Assembly: GCA_947492995.1 (NCBI GenBank)
Contig: CANLOU010000001.1
Location: 691,001 to 755,000 of the forward strand
DNA length: 64,000 bases
Source of the DNA: an uncultured Litoreibacter sp.
GTDB taxonomy: Bacteria > Pseudomonadota > Alphaproteobacteria > Rhodobacterales > Rhodobacteraceae
Reading direction: 5' to 3'
The notes under the pieces were generated by a model, which was not told where the DNA came from, made no database searches, and saw only the letters and a program-made list of their open reading frames with translations. The position numbers and the translations under genes are program-made. Positions 1 to 8,477 of the stretch are shown here, one piece after another; the first letter of the stretch is position 1, and each line of letters starts with the position of its first letter.

Positions 1-554
1 TTGCCATCTGCGTCATTCGGGAAAAGGCCACCAACACGCTGATTGGTGTCCAGCTGCCCCCACATCGCCGTGAAAACATTGATGATGTCCTCTAGCCCCC
101 AGAAATAGTGGAATGAAAAATCGAATGGCTGCCATGACCCTGGATCCGTTGGATTGCCCTGTTGTCCGATGAACCAAGGTTGCCAAGGCGCCAATGTCGA
201 AATGCACGCGACACCTTCTAACTCACATGTGGTTGTAACAGGATTGGTCGTCTCAGGGGTTGAACCGACAAGCATGAGCTCCACTTCGTCATCGACGATC
301 AATTCCTGGGCGACTTCGGCTGCGCGGTTTGGGTTGGATTGACTATCCTTAACAATGACCTCGAACTCACTCCCGATGTCCGTCCCTAGGAACAGGTCAA
401 TGTTGAAAGCGTCGCTTTCCGAAAAGGCGGCAAGGGGCCCGGTTTGCGGGCTTACATAGCCCAGCTTGATCTTCCGGCCCTGTGCGATCGCCGGTGCAGC
501 AAGCACCGCCGATGCGGCAGCCGTCGTTTTAAGCAGCTTTCTGCGCGTAATCAT
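1..554 (-). CDS. ABC transporter substrate-binding protein (partial)
   Basis: The 5' part (184 codons) of a periplasmic binding protein runs off the left window edge. The start at 554 is supported by a GGAGG seven bases upstream. The N-terminus MITRRKLLKTTAAASAV looks like a Tat or Sec export signal ending near AIAQG. The mature part begins RKIKLGYVSPQTGPLA, typical of type I periplasmic binding proteins for branched-chain amino acids, amides or aromatic acids. It lies 44 bases after the flavin monooxygenase gene on the same strand, so it is probably the third gene of that operon and may deliver the substrate or a precursor. The ligand cannot be told from this fragment. Confidence 0.8.
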   Translation of the reverse strand, partial: MITRRKLLKTTAAASAVLAAPAIAQGRKIKLGYVSPQTGPLAAFSESDAFNIDLFLGTDIGSEFEVIVKDSQSNPNRAAEVAQELIVDDEVELMLVGSTPETTNPVTTTCELEGVACISTLAPWQPWFIGQQGNPTDPGSWQPFDFSFHYFWGLEDIINVFTAMWGQLDTNQRVGGLFPNDADG

Positions 555-598
555 TTTGTTCCTCCCTGATGATGATGGTCGTTCAGACGAAGCCCTGT

Positions 599-2320
599 TT
601 AGTTGGCCAAGATTTGCCTCATCGCTTTGCCCAGATCGCCTTCAGGATCTGACGTCATCGTGGACGCGCGCCATGCGACGTAGCCGTCGGGGCGCACAAG
701 AACGCATCCATCTTCGGCAATTTCGCTCGCGTGGTACCAATCAGCGAAGATGTCGTAGGCATCACAGCCCTCTGGCCCGATCGTCACGGCATCGATCCCG
801 TGCGATTGTGCCGCATTCACCCAGCCGTCACCGCCAAGGCCCGTCAGGACGGTAAATTCACCTTTCCCAACAAGATCTTTTGTCGAGATTTGTTTGCCAT
901 TCCTACTTACCCAAACATGCGGGAGCCGGGCCCCGGGCCAAGTCGTTGGATGGTAATAAAGCTCTGCGTCGCGCGTATATTCGGGCTCGGTCGTGCCGTC
1001 GGCCACGACCGCAGTTGAAGCATAGCGGTTATTGAGCTCTACCCCATGTGCATTGAACTCATAATTCTTTTGGCGAATTGCTTTGTAGAGGCTCTCGCGC
1101 TGTTTGGCGCCGTCTTCGGTTGCTTCTTTGCGGGCTTCCATTGCGGCCTCAGGATTATCGGTTCCGATCAATCCAAGCGCCTCAAAGATGGGCGGGTAGT
1201 CCCCAATGGATTTATTGGCGCGCTTCACGATCTTCTGCGCAACTGGGGCGCGCTCATCTTGATACGTGTCCAAAAGTCCGTCGCCGGCCTCGCCTTTCAG
1301 AACAGCCGCCAATTTCCATGCGAGGTTTTGCGCATCTTGGATCGACGTATTCGAGCCCAAGCCGTTCAACGGAGGATGGCGATGAATTGCGTCCCCCATG
1401 CAAAAGACCCGCCCCGCCGAAAGTTGGGTGGCCCACATCTCATTCACTGTCCACGTCGATGTCGATCTGATTTTGACGTCGATGGTATCGTCGCCCACCA
1501 ATTGGTGCACGATCTTGATGGCTTCCTCATCAGTCAGCTTCATCTCACCTTGCGAAATGTCATAGCCCCAAATGGCCAGCCATTCGTTCCAGGGGCGAAC
1601 CATCCGCACGACCCCTGCCCCGATGCCGCCGATTTCGGCCCCGGGCTGCAAAACCCAGTACAAAACAGAGGGTCGGTGTGCGACGTATTTGCTAAGGTCG
1701 GCGTCGAATAAAATATTCATTGACCCCGACAGCCCCATTTCGCCATCCAGCGGGAGGCCAAGGTCTTCAACGACCTGACTGCGCGCACCATCGGCACCAA
1801 TCAGATATTTGGCGCGGATCTCAAAAATCTCACCGTTTAGCCGATCTTTGATCTTCGCAGTCACACCATCTTCATCTTGCTCAAGTGAAACATATTCACT
1901 GTTGAACATGATTTTGCTGCCCCGTTGGCCGGCGCATTCCAGCAGCATCGGTTCAAGGTACGTTTGCGGCAGGTCACACATTTCGCAGGGGCTGGCGAGA
2001 TCGTAATCTGCCTTGCGCTTTGGGTGATTACCCCAAGACAAGACCCGACCGAACTCCTCCCCGGCAAGCGAATAGCAGAAGGTATTATTGCCCATATGGC
2101 CCTGACCCACTGCATGTTTAAGCGCTACGTCTTCTATGCCAAGGTCGCGAAAAACTTCCATCGTTGCTTGGTTTGTGATGTGCGCCCGGGGTGTGTCAGA
2201 CAACCAACCATATTTCTCCACCACGATATTCTTGATGCCATAGGAAGAAAGCAGCGACGCTGACGTGAGGCCTGCAGGACCGGTTCCGACAATAAGAACT
2301 TCGGTGTCAAATTGCGCCAT
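599..2320 (-). CDS. FAD-dependent aromatic monooxygenase (phenol hydroxylase type)
   Basis: A 573-residue group A flavoprotein monooxygenase. The N-terminal dinucleotide-binding motif is GTGPAG at residues 12-17, a DG motif follows in LIGADGARS, and the second FAD motif is GDAIHRHPPLNGLGSN around Asp310. These elements and the length fit the 2,4-dichlorophenol 6-monooxygenase/phenol hydroxylase branch, whose members hydroxylate phenols using NAD(P)H and oxygen in the cytoplasm. The gene starts three bases after the stop of the FAH-family gene, so the two are probably translated together. A phenolic or other aromatic substrate is an inference from family and neighbours; the exact compound is unknown. 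Confidence 0.85.
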   Translation of the reverse strand: MAQFDTEVLIVGTGPAGLTSASLLSSYGIKNIVVEKYGWLSDTPRAHITNQATMEVFRDLGIEDVALKHAVGQGHMGNNTFCYSLAGEEFGRVLSWGNHPKRKADYDLASPCEMCDLPQTYLEPMLLECAGQRGSKIMFNSEYVSLEQDEDGVTAKIKDRLNGEIFEIRAKYLIGADGARSQVVEDLGLPLDGEMGLSGSMNILFDADLSKYVAHRPSVLYWVLQPGAEIGGIGAGVVRMVRPWNEWLAIWGYDISQGEMKLTDEEAIKIVHQLVGDDTIDVKIRSTSTWTVNEMWATQLSAGRVFCMGDAIHRHPPLNGLGSNTSIQDAQNLAWKLAAVLKGEAGDGLLDTYQDERAPVAQKIVKRANKSIGDYPPIFEALGLIGTDNPEAAMEARKEATEDGAKQRESLYKAIRQKNYEFNAHGVELNNRYASTAVVADGTTEPEYTRDAELYYHPTTWPGARLPHVWVSRNGKQISTKDLVGKGEFTVLTGLGGDGWVNAAQSHGIDAVTIGPEGCDAYDIFADWYHASEIAEDGCVLVRPDGYVAWRASTMTSDPEGDLGKAMRQILAN

Positions 2321-2323
2321 TGC

Positions 2324-3169
2324 TTACACCTCTACGATCGAATTGCGTAGAAGCCCGATGCCCTCAATTTCAACCTCGCAAACATCGCCGTGCTGCATGA
2401 GCAACTTCGGCTCACGTGCCCAACCGATACCGGCGGGTGTTCCCGTTACGATAATATCCCCTGGCGCAAGCGTGATGGCTTCCGAAATGATATGGATACA
2501 GTCAGCTACGCTAAAGATCATATCGGCTGTTGTTGCGCTCTGAACGACTTCACCATTTAGCCGCGTCTGCAGCAAAAGACCGGACCCGCCGGATGGAAGT
2601 TCATCAGCCGTGACAAAGGCAGGCCCAAAACCTCCAGTATCGTCGAAGGTTTTACCGACTGTCCACTGAGGCGACTTGAACTGGTATTCGCGCACAGAGC
2701 CGTCGTTGAAGACAGAGTAACCAGCGACATGTTTAAGCGCATCGTCCTTAGATATACTGCGGCCACCGGTACCAATAATTGCGACCATCTCTCCCTCGTA
2801 GTCGAAGGAGTTTGAGAAAGATGGCTTAACCAACGGTTGGTCATGACCAACAAGTGACGTGTCAAAGCGGTTGAAAAGTGTGGGATAATCTGGCTGCTCG
2901 TAGCGGCTTTCAGTTGTGTGATCTGAATAGTTCAAACCAACGCAAATGATTTTCCCGGGATGTGGAAGCGGCGGAAGAAACTTGATTTCGTTCCTGTCAA
3001 TCTCTGGCGCCTCATTGAGGATTGCACCCAAGCCATCCAATTCACCGGCAGCTAAAGCGCCCTCAAGCCCGCCAGTTGGCAAGTTTGCCAAAGCTTTCCC
3101 TCTAAGTGTCCCGTTCTCTTCGAGCGCGAGACCCGCCACGCCATTAGCTTCATAGCGACTAAATCGCAT
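2324..3169 (-). CDS. Fumarylacetoacetate hydrolase family protein
   Basis: A 281-residue protein of the FAH superfamily, which hydrolyses, isomerises or decarboxylates 2-oxo or 1,3-dioxo acids made by aromatic ring cleavage. The C-terminal catalytic domain is clear: CVGLNYSDHTTES near residue 80, the metal-binding DYEGEM at 123-128 (Asp123, Glu125, Glu127), QWTVGKTFDDTG, and the terminal DIIVTGTPAGIGWAREP. The N-terminal 70 residues are the usual FAH cap. It is the first gene of a leftward operon with the flavin monooxygenase and a binding protein, divergent from a GntR regulator. A role late in an aromatic pathway is inferred. Confidence 0.85.
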   Translation of the reverse strand: MRFSRYEANGVAGLALEENGTLRGKALANLPTGGLEGALAAGELDGLGAILNEAPEIDRNEIKFLPPLPHPGKIICVGLNYSDHTTESRYEQPDYPTLFNRFDTSLVGHDQPLVKPSFSNSFDYEGEMVAIIGTGGRSISKDDALKHVAGYSVFNDGSVREYQFKSPQWTVGKTFDDTGGFGPAFVTADELPSGGSGLLLQTRLNGEVVQSATTADMIFSVADCIHIISEAITLAPGDIIVTGTPAGIGWAREPKLLMQHGDVCEVEIEGIGLLRNSIVEV

Positions 3170-3270
3170 AGCTGCTCCTCCCTCAATCTATGTCAATTGA
3201 TGTAAACGCAAAAAAAACTTTTTTTGCAAGAAAAAATTTTGTTGTTGGTTTTACAGTTATTGCTTAAACG
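3170..3270. promoter_or_regulatory. Divergent promoter region, FAH operon / gntR
   Basis: A 101-base AT-rich gap separates two genes read away from each other. It contains a CAATTG palindrome inside GTCAATTGATG at about 3192-3202 and long A and T runs at 3211-3240. A GGGAGGAG ribosome-binding site precedes the FAH gene. The GntR product probably binds here, but I cannot assign an operator or promoter boxes confidently. Confidence 0.4.
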
Positions 3271-3984
3271 GTGATTATGGTTGTTACAGCTACATATGAC
3301 GGGCCCGAACGAAGCACCCAAAAGAGCCAACTTGAACGCGCCTACGAAGCGCTTCAGTTGGCGATCGTGTCTTGTGAAATTGCTCCAGAATCCAAAATTC
3401 GTATTGCTGAAGTTTGCGAAATCTATGGTTTCAGCACGGGGTCTGTCCGGGAAGCGCTATCGCGCCTAACAGCTGACGGGTTTGTTGTCGCCGAGCCCCA
3501 AAAAGGGTTTCGTGCCGCTCCGATTTCCATTGACGATTTGAAGGAGCTCACCGAGAGCCGCATTGAGGTTGAGCGGCTCTGTCTAAAGCTTTCCATTGAA
3601 AAGGGCGATGTGAGTTGGGAAGGCAAAGTGCTGGTTGCACATCACGGCCTTCAGCGAATCCCTATCCGGCTAAAGGATCAAGGCAATAAACTTAATCCTG
3701 CCTGGGCCGCACAGCACGAAGAATTCCACCTCGCCCTGGCGGCTGGCTGCCAAAACAGGTGGCTTATGCGACTTCGACAGACTCTGTACCAGCAGTCGGA
3801 ACGCTATAGGCAAATGTCCGTCCCGCTCGAAAGCCAGCAGCGTGACATTGAAAAAGAACATAAGGATCTTTGCGACGCTGCTTTAGACAGAGACATTCCA
3901 CGAGCATCTTTAGTGCTGCAATCGCATTTGGAAAAAACGACAGAAATCATCCTCAACGGACTCTGGCCAGAGCTTATCCCGTAA
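3271..3984 (+). CDS. GntR family transcriptional regulator (FCD type)
   Basis: A 237-residue regulator starting at GTG 3271 (ATG 3277 is an equally possible start two codons on). Residues about 20-90 form a winged helix with the GntR pattern SREAL-like GSVREALSRLTADGFV. The rest is an all-helical FCD ligand domain with the metal-type pattern EEFHLALAAGC and a late histidine in QSHLEKT. FCD regulators usually repress catabolic operons and respond to carboxylic acids. The divergent FAH-monooxygenase operon is the obvious target, by position only. Confidence 0.85.
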   Translation: MIMVVTATYDGPERSTQKSQLERAYEALQLAIVSCEIAPESKIRIAEVCEIYGFSTGSVREALSRLTADGFVVAEPQKGFRAAPISIDDLKELTESRIEVERLCLKLSIEKGDVSWEGKVLVAHHGLQRIPIRLKDQGNKLNPAWAAQHEEFHLALAAGCQNRWLMRLRQTLYQQSERYRQMSVPLESQQRDIEKEHKDLCDAALDRDIPRASLVLQSHLEKTTEIILNGLWPELIP

Positions 3985-4132
3985 AGGGAGCAACCGGCCA
4001 GCATTCAAGTTTCCAATCTGGCCACAGAAATTTGGACCAGTCGCTAGCAACTGTAAGTTTCAGAATAGAACCTCCGCAACCAGCATGCTTTTGATACGTT
4101 TACGAGCGGCGAGCGTGATTTCGGCCGGATTT

Positions 4133-4154
4133 CGGTGACGTGCTCACGTCACCG
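4133..4154. repeat. 10-bp inverted repeat between convergent genes
   Basis: Two 10-base arms, CGGTGACGTG and CACGTCACCG, are separated by only two bases, followed on the plus strand by GCCAGTTTTG. It lies in the 205-base gap between the convergent gntR and alpha/beta hydrolase genes. It could work as a terminator or as a protein-binding palindrome. The rest of the gap holds no gene. Confidence 0.5.
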
Positions 4155-4189
4155 CCAGTTTTGAGGAAAAACATCATCGAGATGATCAG

Positions 4190-5122
4190 TTATTTTGCAA
4201 GCCAATCGAGAATGAGAGCATTCGTTTCCTTTGGCAACTCCTGTTGAATCCAGTGCCCGCAAGGGAGGCTTTCGACGTCTACATTGGGTACAAAATGTGA
4301 AAGCGCTTCGAACGTTGGAATAATGTCGTAATCCCCATAAAGCATCAATGCAGGCGAGTTCACGATTGGATCAAAGTCGGCCAGAATTTTCCAGTTTCGA
4401 TCTAGGTTTCTATACCAATTGATCCCGCCCGAAAATCCAGATTCTTGGAAGGATCTCACAAAGATTGAAAGATCTTCATCCGTCATGACGGGATCTCCCG
4501 TCGGGGCTTCTGTCTGCGCAAGATTGATGAGCATCATGCCAGGGGCTGGCGGCACGGGCGGTAGGTTCTTGCGATAAAGGTTGCGCAAGAACTGCTCAAC
4601 ATTCAGGTCCAAGATCGCTTCAGCGACTCCCGGCTGTCGGTTAAAGTGGACCATATAATGATCTGCGCCGAACGCGCTCTCCAAGAACTCGGTCCACGGA
4701 ACTTTCGTGCGCGGTTGATATGGTAATGCCAGATTGATGATCCTCCGGACACAAGCAGGATGCATTTGCGCCAGACACCAGACAATGTTTGCGCCCCAAT
4801 CATGCCCCACAAAAATCGCGTCATCGTATCCATAGTGGTTAAGCAGCCCCACAAGATCACCAGTGAGACATGTAATGTCATATTCGGTGACGGACTCTGG
4901 TCGGGAAGAGTTACCAAAGCCACGTTGGTTGGGCACGATGACATGGTAGCCAGCAGCAACAAGTGCTGGAATCTGGTGTCGCCACGAGTACGCATGTTCA
5001 GGCCAACCATGGCAGAGAACGATTGGGTTTCCAGCGTTTTGGGCACCTGCCTCAAAAACCTCAAGAGTTATCCCATTCACTGCAAGCGCCTGTGGCAGAG
5101 GGAAGCTTTTTTGGTGTGTCAT
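4190..5122 (-). CDS. Alpha/beta hydrolase, epoxide hydrolase-like
   Basis: A 310-residue cytoplasmic alpha/beta hydrolase. The oxyanion motif is CHGWPEHAYSWRHQ. The nucleophile elbow is GHDWGA with Asp108, which places it with epoxide hydrolases, haloalkane dehalogenases and haloacetate dehalogenases rather than serine esterases. The general base is His290 in PCGHWIQQ. The pattern HGWPE followed by RGFGNSSRP is usual in soluble epoxide hydrolases. It stands alone, with about 240 non-coding bases upstream. Epoxide or halo-acid substrates cannot be separated from sequence alone. Confidence 0.8.
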   Translation of the reverse strand: MTHQKSFPLPQALAVNGITLEVFEAGAQNAGNPIVLCHGWPEHAYSWRHQIPALVAAGYHVIVPNQRGFGNSSRPESVTEYDITCLTGDLVGLLNHYGYDDAIFVGHDWGANIVWCLAQMHPACVRRIINLALPYQPRTKVPWTEFLESAFGADHYMVHFNRQPGVAEAILDLNVEQFLRNLYRKNLPPVPPAPGMMLINLAQTEAPTGDPVMTDEDLSIFVRSFQESGFSGGINWYRNLDRNWKILADFDPIVNSPALMLYGDYDIIPTFEALSHFVPNVDVESLPCGHWIQQELPKETNALILDWLAK

Positions 5123-5361
5123 CTGGTTTGTTCTCTACCTAAATTTCCAAAGGCATTAAAATGTTTAGCCTGTCATCCCGAGATTTTGACCAGCGGACGC
5201 CGACACCATTTTATGTTCCGTTCCTTCAGGCAGCGCAACTGCGTCCAAACAGAAGCAGGCGTCGTTACCTGTGAAAGGTTCTGTTGCTCACATCGGCTGA
5301 TGGCCGGGGTTTGGGTAAACGATACGCAGAGCTGTCGTTGACGCGCCAATTGTGCCACGTT

Positions 5362-5892
5362 TTATTTGACGATTTGAAGCACGTCTTTGAAGCGTTCATG
5401 TCGAGATGATCGAAGCCATTCGAAAATGACCATCTCAGTTGTAACGAGATCGGCTCCGTGCCTCGCCATTCGGTTCAAGGCCGCTTTCCTGTTAGCTGGT
5501 TCCCGGGACCCCACGGCGTCGCTGACGACCACGACTTCCCGACCTTGGGACATGAGGCCCAAGACTGTCTGGGTGACGCACACATGAGCTTCGCACCCAA
5601 CTACGACTACTTTCGCGGGGTCCGAAACGATGTTTAGAAAGCCAGAGGCTTCACACGCGTCGAACGTTTCTTTGGCAACTACTTTGGCGTGTTCCGTCTT
5701 TAATTCGGGCACCGTGGCGCCCAGACCATCAGGATTCTGTTCAGTAGCAATCGTCGGCACGTTCAACAGTTTTGATACCTCAAGAAGCTTATTTGCATTG
5801 GCTATCACTTCTGCTTTGTTGGATATGGCAGGCATCAGGCGCTTCTGGATATCAATAACCAGAAGGACTGAAGGCGATAGCTGCATTTTCAT
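5362..5892 (-). CDS. Isochorismatase-family cysteine hydrolase
   Basis: A 176-residue hydrolase of the isochorismatase/nicotinamidase fold. The expected triad is visible: Asp14 in LLVIDIQ, Lys74 in VVAKETFDA, and nucleophile Cys105 in GCEAHVCVTQT, with the nearby cis-peptide region. Family members cleave C-N amide bonds or vinyl ethers; the substrate here is unknown. The start codon overlaps the stop of the upstream tetR gene by four bases (ATGA), so expression is probably coupled to that regulator. Confidence 0.85.
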   Translation of the reverse strand: MKMQLSPSVLLVIDIQKRLMPAISNKAEVIANANKLLEVSKLLNVPTIATEQNPDGLGATVPELKTEHAKVVAKETFDACEASGFLNIVSDPAKVVVVGCEAHVCVTQTVLGLMSQGREVVVVSDAVGSREPANRKAALNRMARHGADLVTTEMVIFEWLRSSRHERFKDVLQIVK

Positions 5893-6521
5893 TGCGGTAT
5901 CCTTGTTTCAATCTCACGCAGTTTGCTTTCGACAAAAGCTTCCATGAGGGCCTCCGGCGCTGCATTAAACATCTTGATCCGGCCGGTATGGAGAAGCAGC
6001 AGCAAACCTGTAGCATGAGCGAAAATGCCGACCATAATGAGATCGGCTTCCTGCTGCGACACTCCGAGTTCCGCTGCCGCCGCCGCGATTGGTCGCAAGG
6101 CGTTGTCCAGAGCCTTGTTTAGTTCTGTATCGGTCTCCTTGCTCAACCCGGCAGGTTTCATGCCGCCCCTGAAAAGATAAAACCCCAGGTCGAGTTCCCG
6201 GGCATTGCGAGCGTAATAGTGGTAGAAGGCCATGGCCGCCGTATGGAGACTGCACCGCGGCTGGTTGAGTTCCGAAACTGCGCGGGAAACTTCGGACTGC
6301 AGAGAAAGCAGCGATGATCGCAGCAGATCCGCATAGATGGCTTCTTTCGATGGAAAGTGAAAATACAGCGCAGCGGGGGTGTAACCAGCCTTTGCGGCAA
6401 TCGCGCGCAGGCTGGCTCCTTCCAAGCCTTCTGATGCAAAAACCTCTTTCGCAGCGCCGAGGATGAGTTGGCGCTTGCCTTCCGCAAGAACTCGTTTTCG
6501 CGATATTTTTTGGTCAGTCAT
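5889..6521 (-). CDS. TetR family transcriptional regulator
   Basis: A 210-residue TetR regulator. I chose the ATG at 6521 because a GAGGA lies just upstream and the DNA-binding domain begins soon after; a longer reading from 6671 would run through the divergent promoter. The helix-turn-helix is at residues about 20-65 and includes EGASLRAIAAKAGYTPAALYFHF, shown here as the usual TetR pattern GYTPAALYFHFPSKE. The C-terminal ligand domain is unspecific. It is co-transcribed with the isochorismatase-like gene and faces the dehydratase-like flavoprotein gene across a gap that holds a clear inverted repeat. Confidence 0.85.
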   Translation of the reverse strand: MTDQKISRKRVLAEGKRQLILGAAKEVFASEGLEGASLRAIAAKAGYTPAALYFHFPSKEAIYADLLRSSLLSLQSEVSRAVSELNQPRCSLHTAAMAFYHYYARNARELDLGFYLFRGGMKPAGLSKETDTELNKALDNALRPIAAAAAELGVSQQEADLIMVGIFAHATGLLLLLHTGRIKMFNAAPEALMEAFVESKLREIETRIPQ

Positions 6522-6619
6522 ACTATCCTCGCGGAAATCACTTGACGAAAGTTCTAACAGTGTTCGATAAATCTGGCAAGAATCAAACACTGTTCGTTTT
6601 TTCTTACAGGGAATTAAAT
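6522..6619. promoter_or_regulatory. Divergent promoter with inverted-repeat operator
   Basis: A plus-strand promoter can be read as TTGACG at 6542-6547 and GATAAA at 6566-6571 with an 18-base spacer. AACAGTGTT at 6556-6564 lies inside the spacer and its exact reverse complement AACACTGTT is at 6586-6594, just past the -10 box. Such placement fits repression by the adjacent TetR protein. AGGGA at 6608-6612 is the ribosome-binding site of the following gene. Confidence 0.6.
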
Positions 6620-8158
6620 ATGCTGATGACCGCATTGGACTACCGGGACTCGCTGAGGGCCTACTCGCCACGGGTTTTCATCAACGGGACTCGCGTTGAA
6701 AGCGTGGCTGACGAGCCCCTGCTGGAGCCGGGCATCAACGCCGTGGGCGTGACCTACGACTTTGCGCACCGTCCCGAGCACAAGAAACTCATGACGGCTG
6801 TGCAATCGACTAGCAGGCAGACGGTGAACCGCATGCTGCATATCAACACGACGTCGGACGACCTTCTAATGAAGCTCGAAGCCGTTCGCCTTGTATGCAA
6901 GGTCTCAGGCTGTGCGCAGCGCTATCTCAGCCATGATGCGCTGAATGGGATCCATCAGGCAGCACATCGCACAGATGCCAATCACGGCACCGATTATTCG
7001 CAGCGCTTCCTCGCATATCTTCATGATGTGCAGGAACGCGACCTCACCCTTGGTGTTGCGATGACGGACGCGAAGGGCGATCGGTCGAAACGCCCGGGAC
7101 AGCAGGCCAACCTGAATGTTTACGTGCACATCAAAGAGCGGCGACCGGATGGTATTGTGATTTCCGGGACCAAAGCCATCGTTACCGGTGCACCTTACAT
7201 GCACGAGTTTCTTGTAATGCCGTGCCGCACACATACAAAAGAAGATGCAGATTTTGCAGTATGTTGTGCTGTACCCTGCGATGCTCCGGGTGTGACGATC
7301 GTCGCCCGTCCAGCCGGTCGACCCGGAGAAGCAGTTGCCAAATTTTCAGCCAGGTATGGGCAGTCGACCGGAGTTGTGATCTTTGAGGACGTTTTCGTCC
7401 CGCACGACCGTGTCTTCCTTGCTGGCGAATACGAAGAAGGCGGGTTTATGACCACCTCCTACGCAAACCATCACAGGCATTCCTGTATCGGTGCCCGCGC
7501 CGGTTTCGGAGACCTGCTCATCGGTGCTGGTGCCCTAATGGTCGATGCCAACGGGCTGGACGCGGATCGGCATGGCCATATCCGTGAGGCGATGGTCGAC
7601 CTAATAACCATTACCGAAAGCTTCTACGCCTGTGGAGTCGCTGCGTCAGTCTACTTCGAAAACGACCCGGCGGGATCGGTGATGCCTGATGCAGTATTTT
7701 CCAATGTCGGAAAACTGCTGCTGGCCACGAAAATCTACGACATGCACAAGGTCGCGCACTATGTCTCAGGCGGCCTTATCGTAGCACTGCCAGGACCCGA
7801 CGAAGACCATAACCCCGAGACAAAAGCTTCCCTCTCGGCTGTTCTTGGCGGTCGAGCCGATATTCCGGTGGAGCGTCGGATGGATGTCTCGCGGATGATC
7901 GAAGATCTGACTGTTTCCAATCAGGGCGGCTGGTACTCCGTAATTTCGTTGCACGGAGGCGGGTCTCCAGAAGCAATGAAACGTGAAATCTGGCGGAATT
8001 ATCCGGTTGCGGAGCGCAAGGAACTGGTCACGGACCTGATGGATCGCGGTGTCCTGGCCGAGGGACGCAAGGTGACCCGCCAGCCGGGACGTTGCTGCGA
8101 TACGGGCTGCCAGCCGCCCGCCGCCGTGACGAGTCCGGAAGCCGTTCCAGCAAAATAG
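6620..8158 (+). CDS. 4-hydroxyphenylacetate 3-hydroxylase / 4-hydroxybutyryl-CoA dehydratase family flavoprotein
   Basis: A 512-residue protein; ATG 6620 is chosen for its AGGGA seven bases upstream and because MLMTALDYRDSLR matches the family N-terminus. It aligns along its length with clostridial 4-hydroxybutyryl-CoA dehydratase as I remember it (for example AMTDAKGDRSKRP, VPHDRVFL, SLHGGGSPEA). That enzyme binds FAD and a 4Fe-4S cluster. Of the four cluster ligands, Cys98 and His285 are kept here, but the positions of the other two are Tyr102 and Ala292; the acidic residue before the terminal HGGGSP motif is also replaced. A cysteine-rich tail (RCCDTGC) is unusual. The reaction is therefore uncertain: dehydratase, isomerase or flavin oxygenase. 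A decayed acyl-CoA synthetase gene lies just downstream, which suits a CoA-ester substrate. Confidence 0.75.
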   Translation: MLMTALDYRDSLRAYSPRVFINGTRVESVADEPLLEPGINAVGVTYDFAHRPEHKKLMTAVQSTSRQTVNRMLHINTTSDDLLMKLEAVRLVCKVSGCAQRYLSHDALNGIHQAAHRTDANHGTDYSQRFLAYLHDVQERDLTLGVAMTDAKGDRSKRPGQQANLNVYVHIKERRPDGIVISGTKAIVTGAPYMHEFLVMPCRTHTKEDADFAVCCAVPCDAPGVTIVARPAGRPGEAVAKFSARYGQSTGVVIFEDVFVPHDRVFLAGEYEEGGFMTTSYANHHRHSCIGARAGFGDLLIGAGALMVDANGLDADRHGHIREAMVDLITITESFYACGVAASVYFENDPAGSVMPDAVFSNVGKLLLATKIYDMHKVAHYVSGGLIVALPGPDEDHNPETKASLSAVLGGRADIPVERRMDVSRMIEDLTVSNQGGWYSVISLHGGGSPEAMKREIWRNYPVAERKELVTDLMDRGVLAEGRKVTRQPGRCCDTGCQPPAAVTSPEAVPAK

Positions 8159-8239
8159 AATTGGCCGGCAAAAACAGGGCGGCGTGAAATGACGCTGCCC
8201 TATCCCAACTCACGCAATTTCACAGGAGTAGCACCGAGG

Positions 8240-8468
8240 ATGAACAGCATCTATCGGGAAGAATACGCAAATTGGCAGCAGGACAAATTCGCCTACTGAG
8301 CAGGGATAAGCGCTTTCGCTGACTGGTTTAGGAAACCAAAGACGGTCTTTGATGAACAGTCCGGTAACGGCGTCGAAGGCATCTGCGACCTATGACGATT
8401 TGCATCGCGAAGTATTGGCCTTCGCATTGACCCTCCTCCGACATGGGGTTGGAAGGTGCGAGCGCCTG
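8240..8468 (+). pseudogene. Acyl-CoA synthetase (acetate/propionate-CoA ligase type) remnant
   Basis: An ATG at 8240 with an AGGAG upstream opens MNSIYREEYANWQQDKFAY, which then meets TGA at 8297-8299. The same frame continues ADWFRKPKTVFDEQ, the N-terminal pattern of AMP-forming acetyl/propionyl-CoA synthetases. At about 8358 the homology moves one frame on and jumps to SPVTASKASATYDDLHREV and then LLRHGVGRCERL, which in intact enzymes lies some 35-40 residues further along. So the gene has a nonsense codon (probably a former Trp), an internal deletion with frameshift, and a truncation where the IS30 relic begins. It follows the dehydratase-like gene by 81 bases and was probably in its operon. 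Confidence 0.75.
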
Positions 8469-8477
8469 AGCGCGAGC

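Noticed and set aside
5123-5361. Possible gene between the alpha/beta hydrolase and isochorismatase genes
   Set aside because: A 61-residue minus-strand frame exists, but it has no recognisable domain and no convincing ribosome-binding site.
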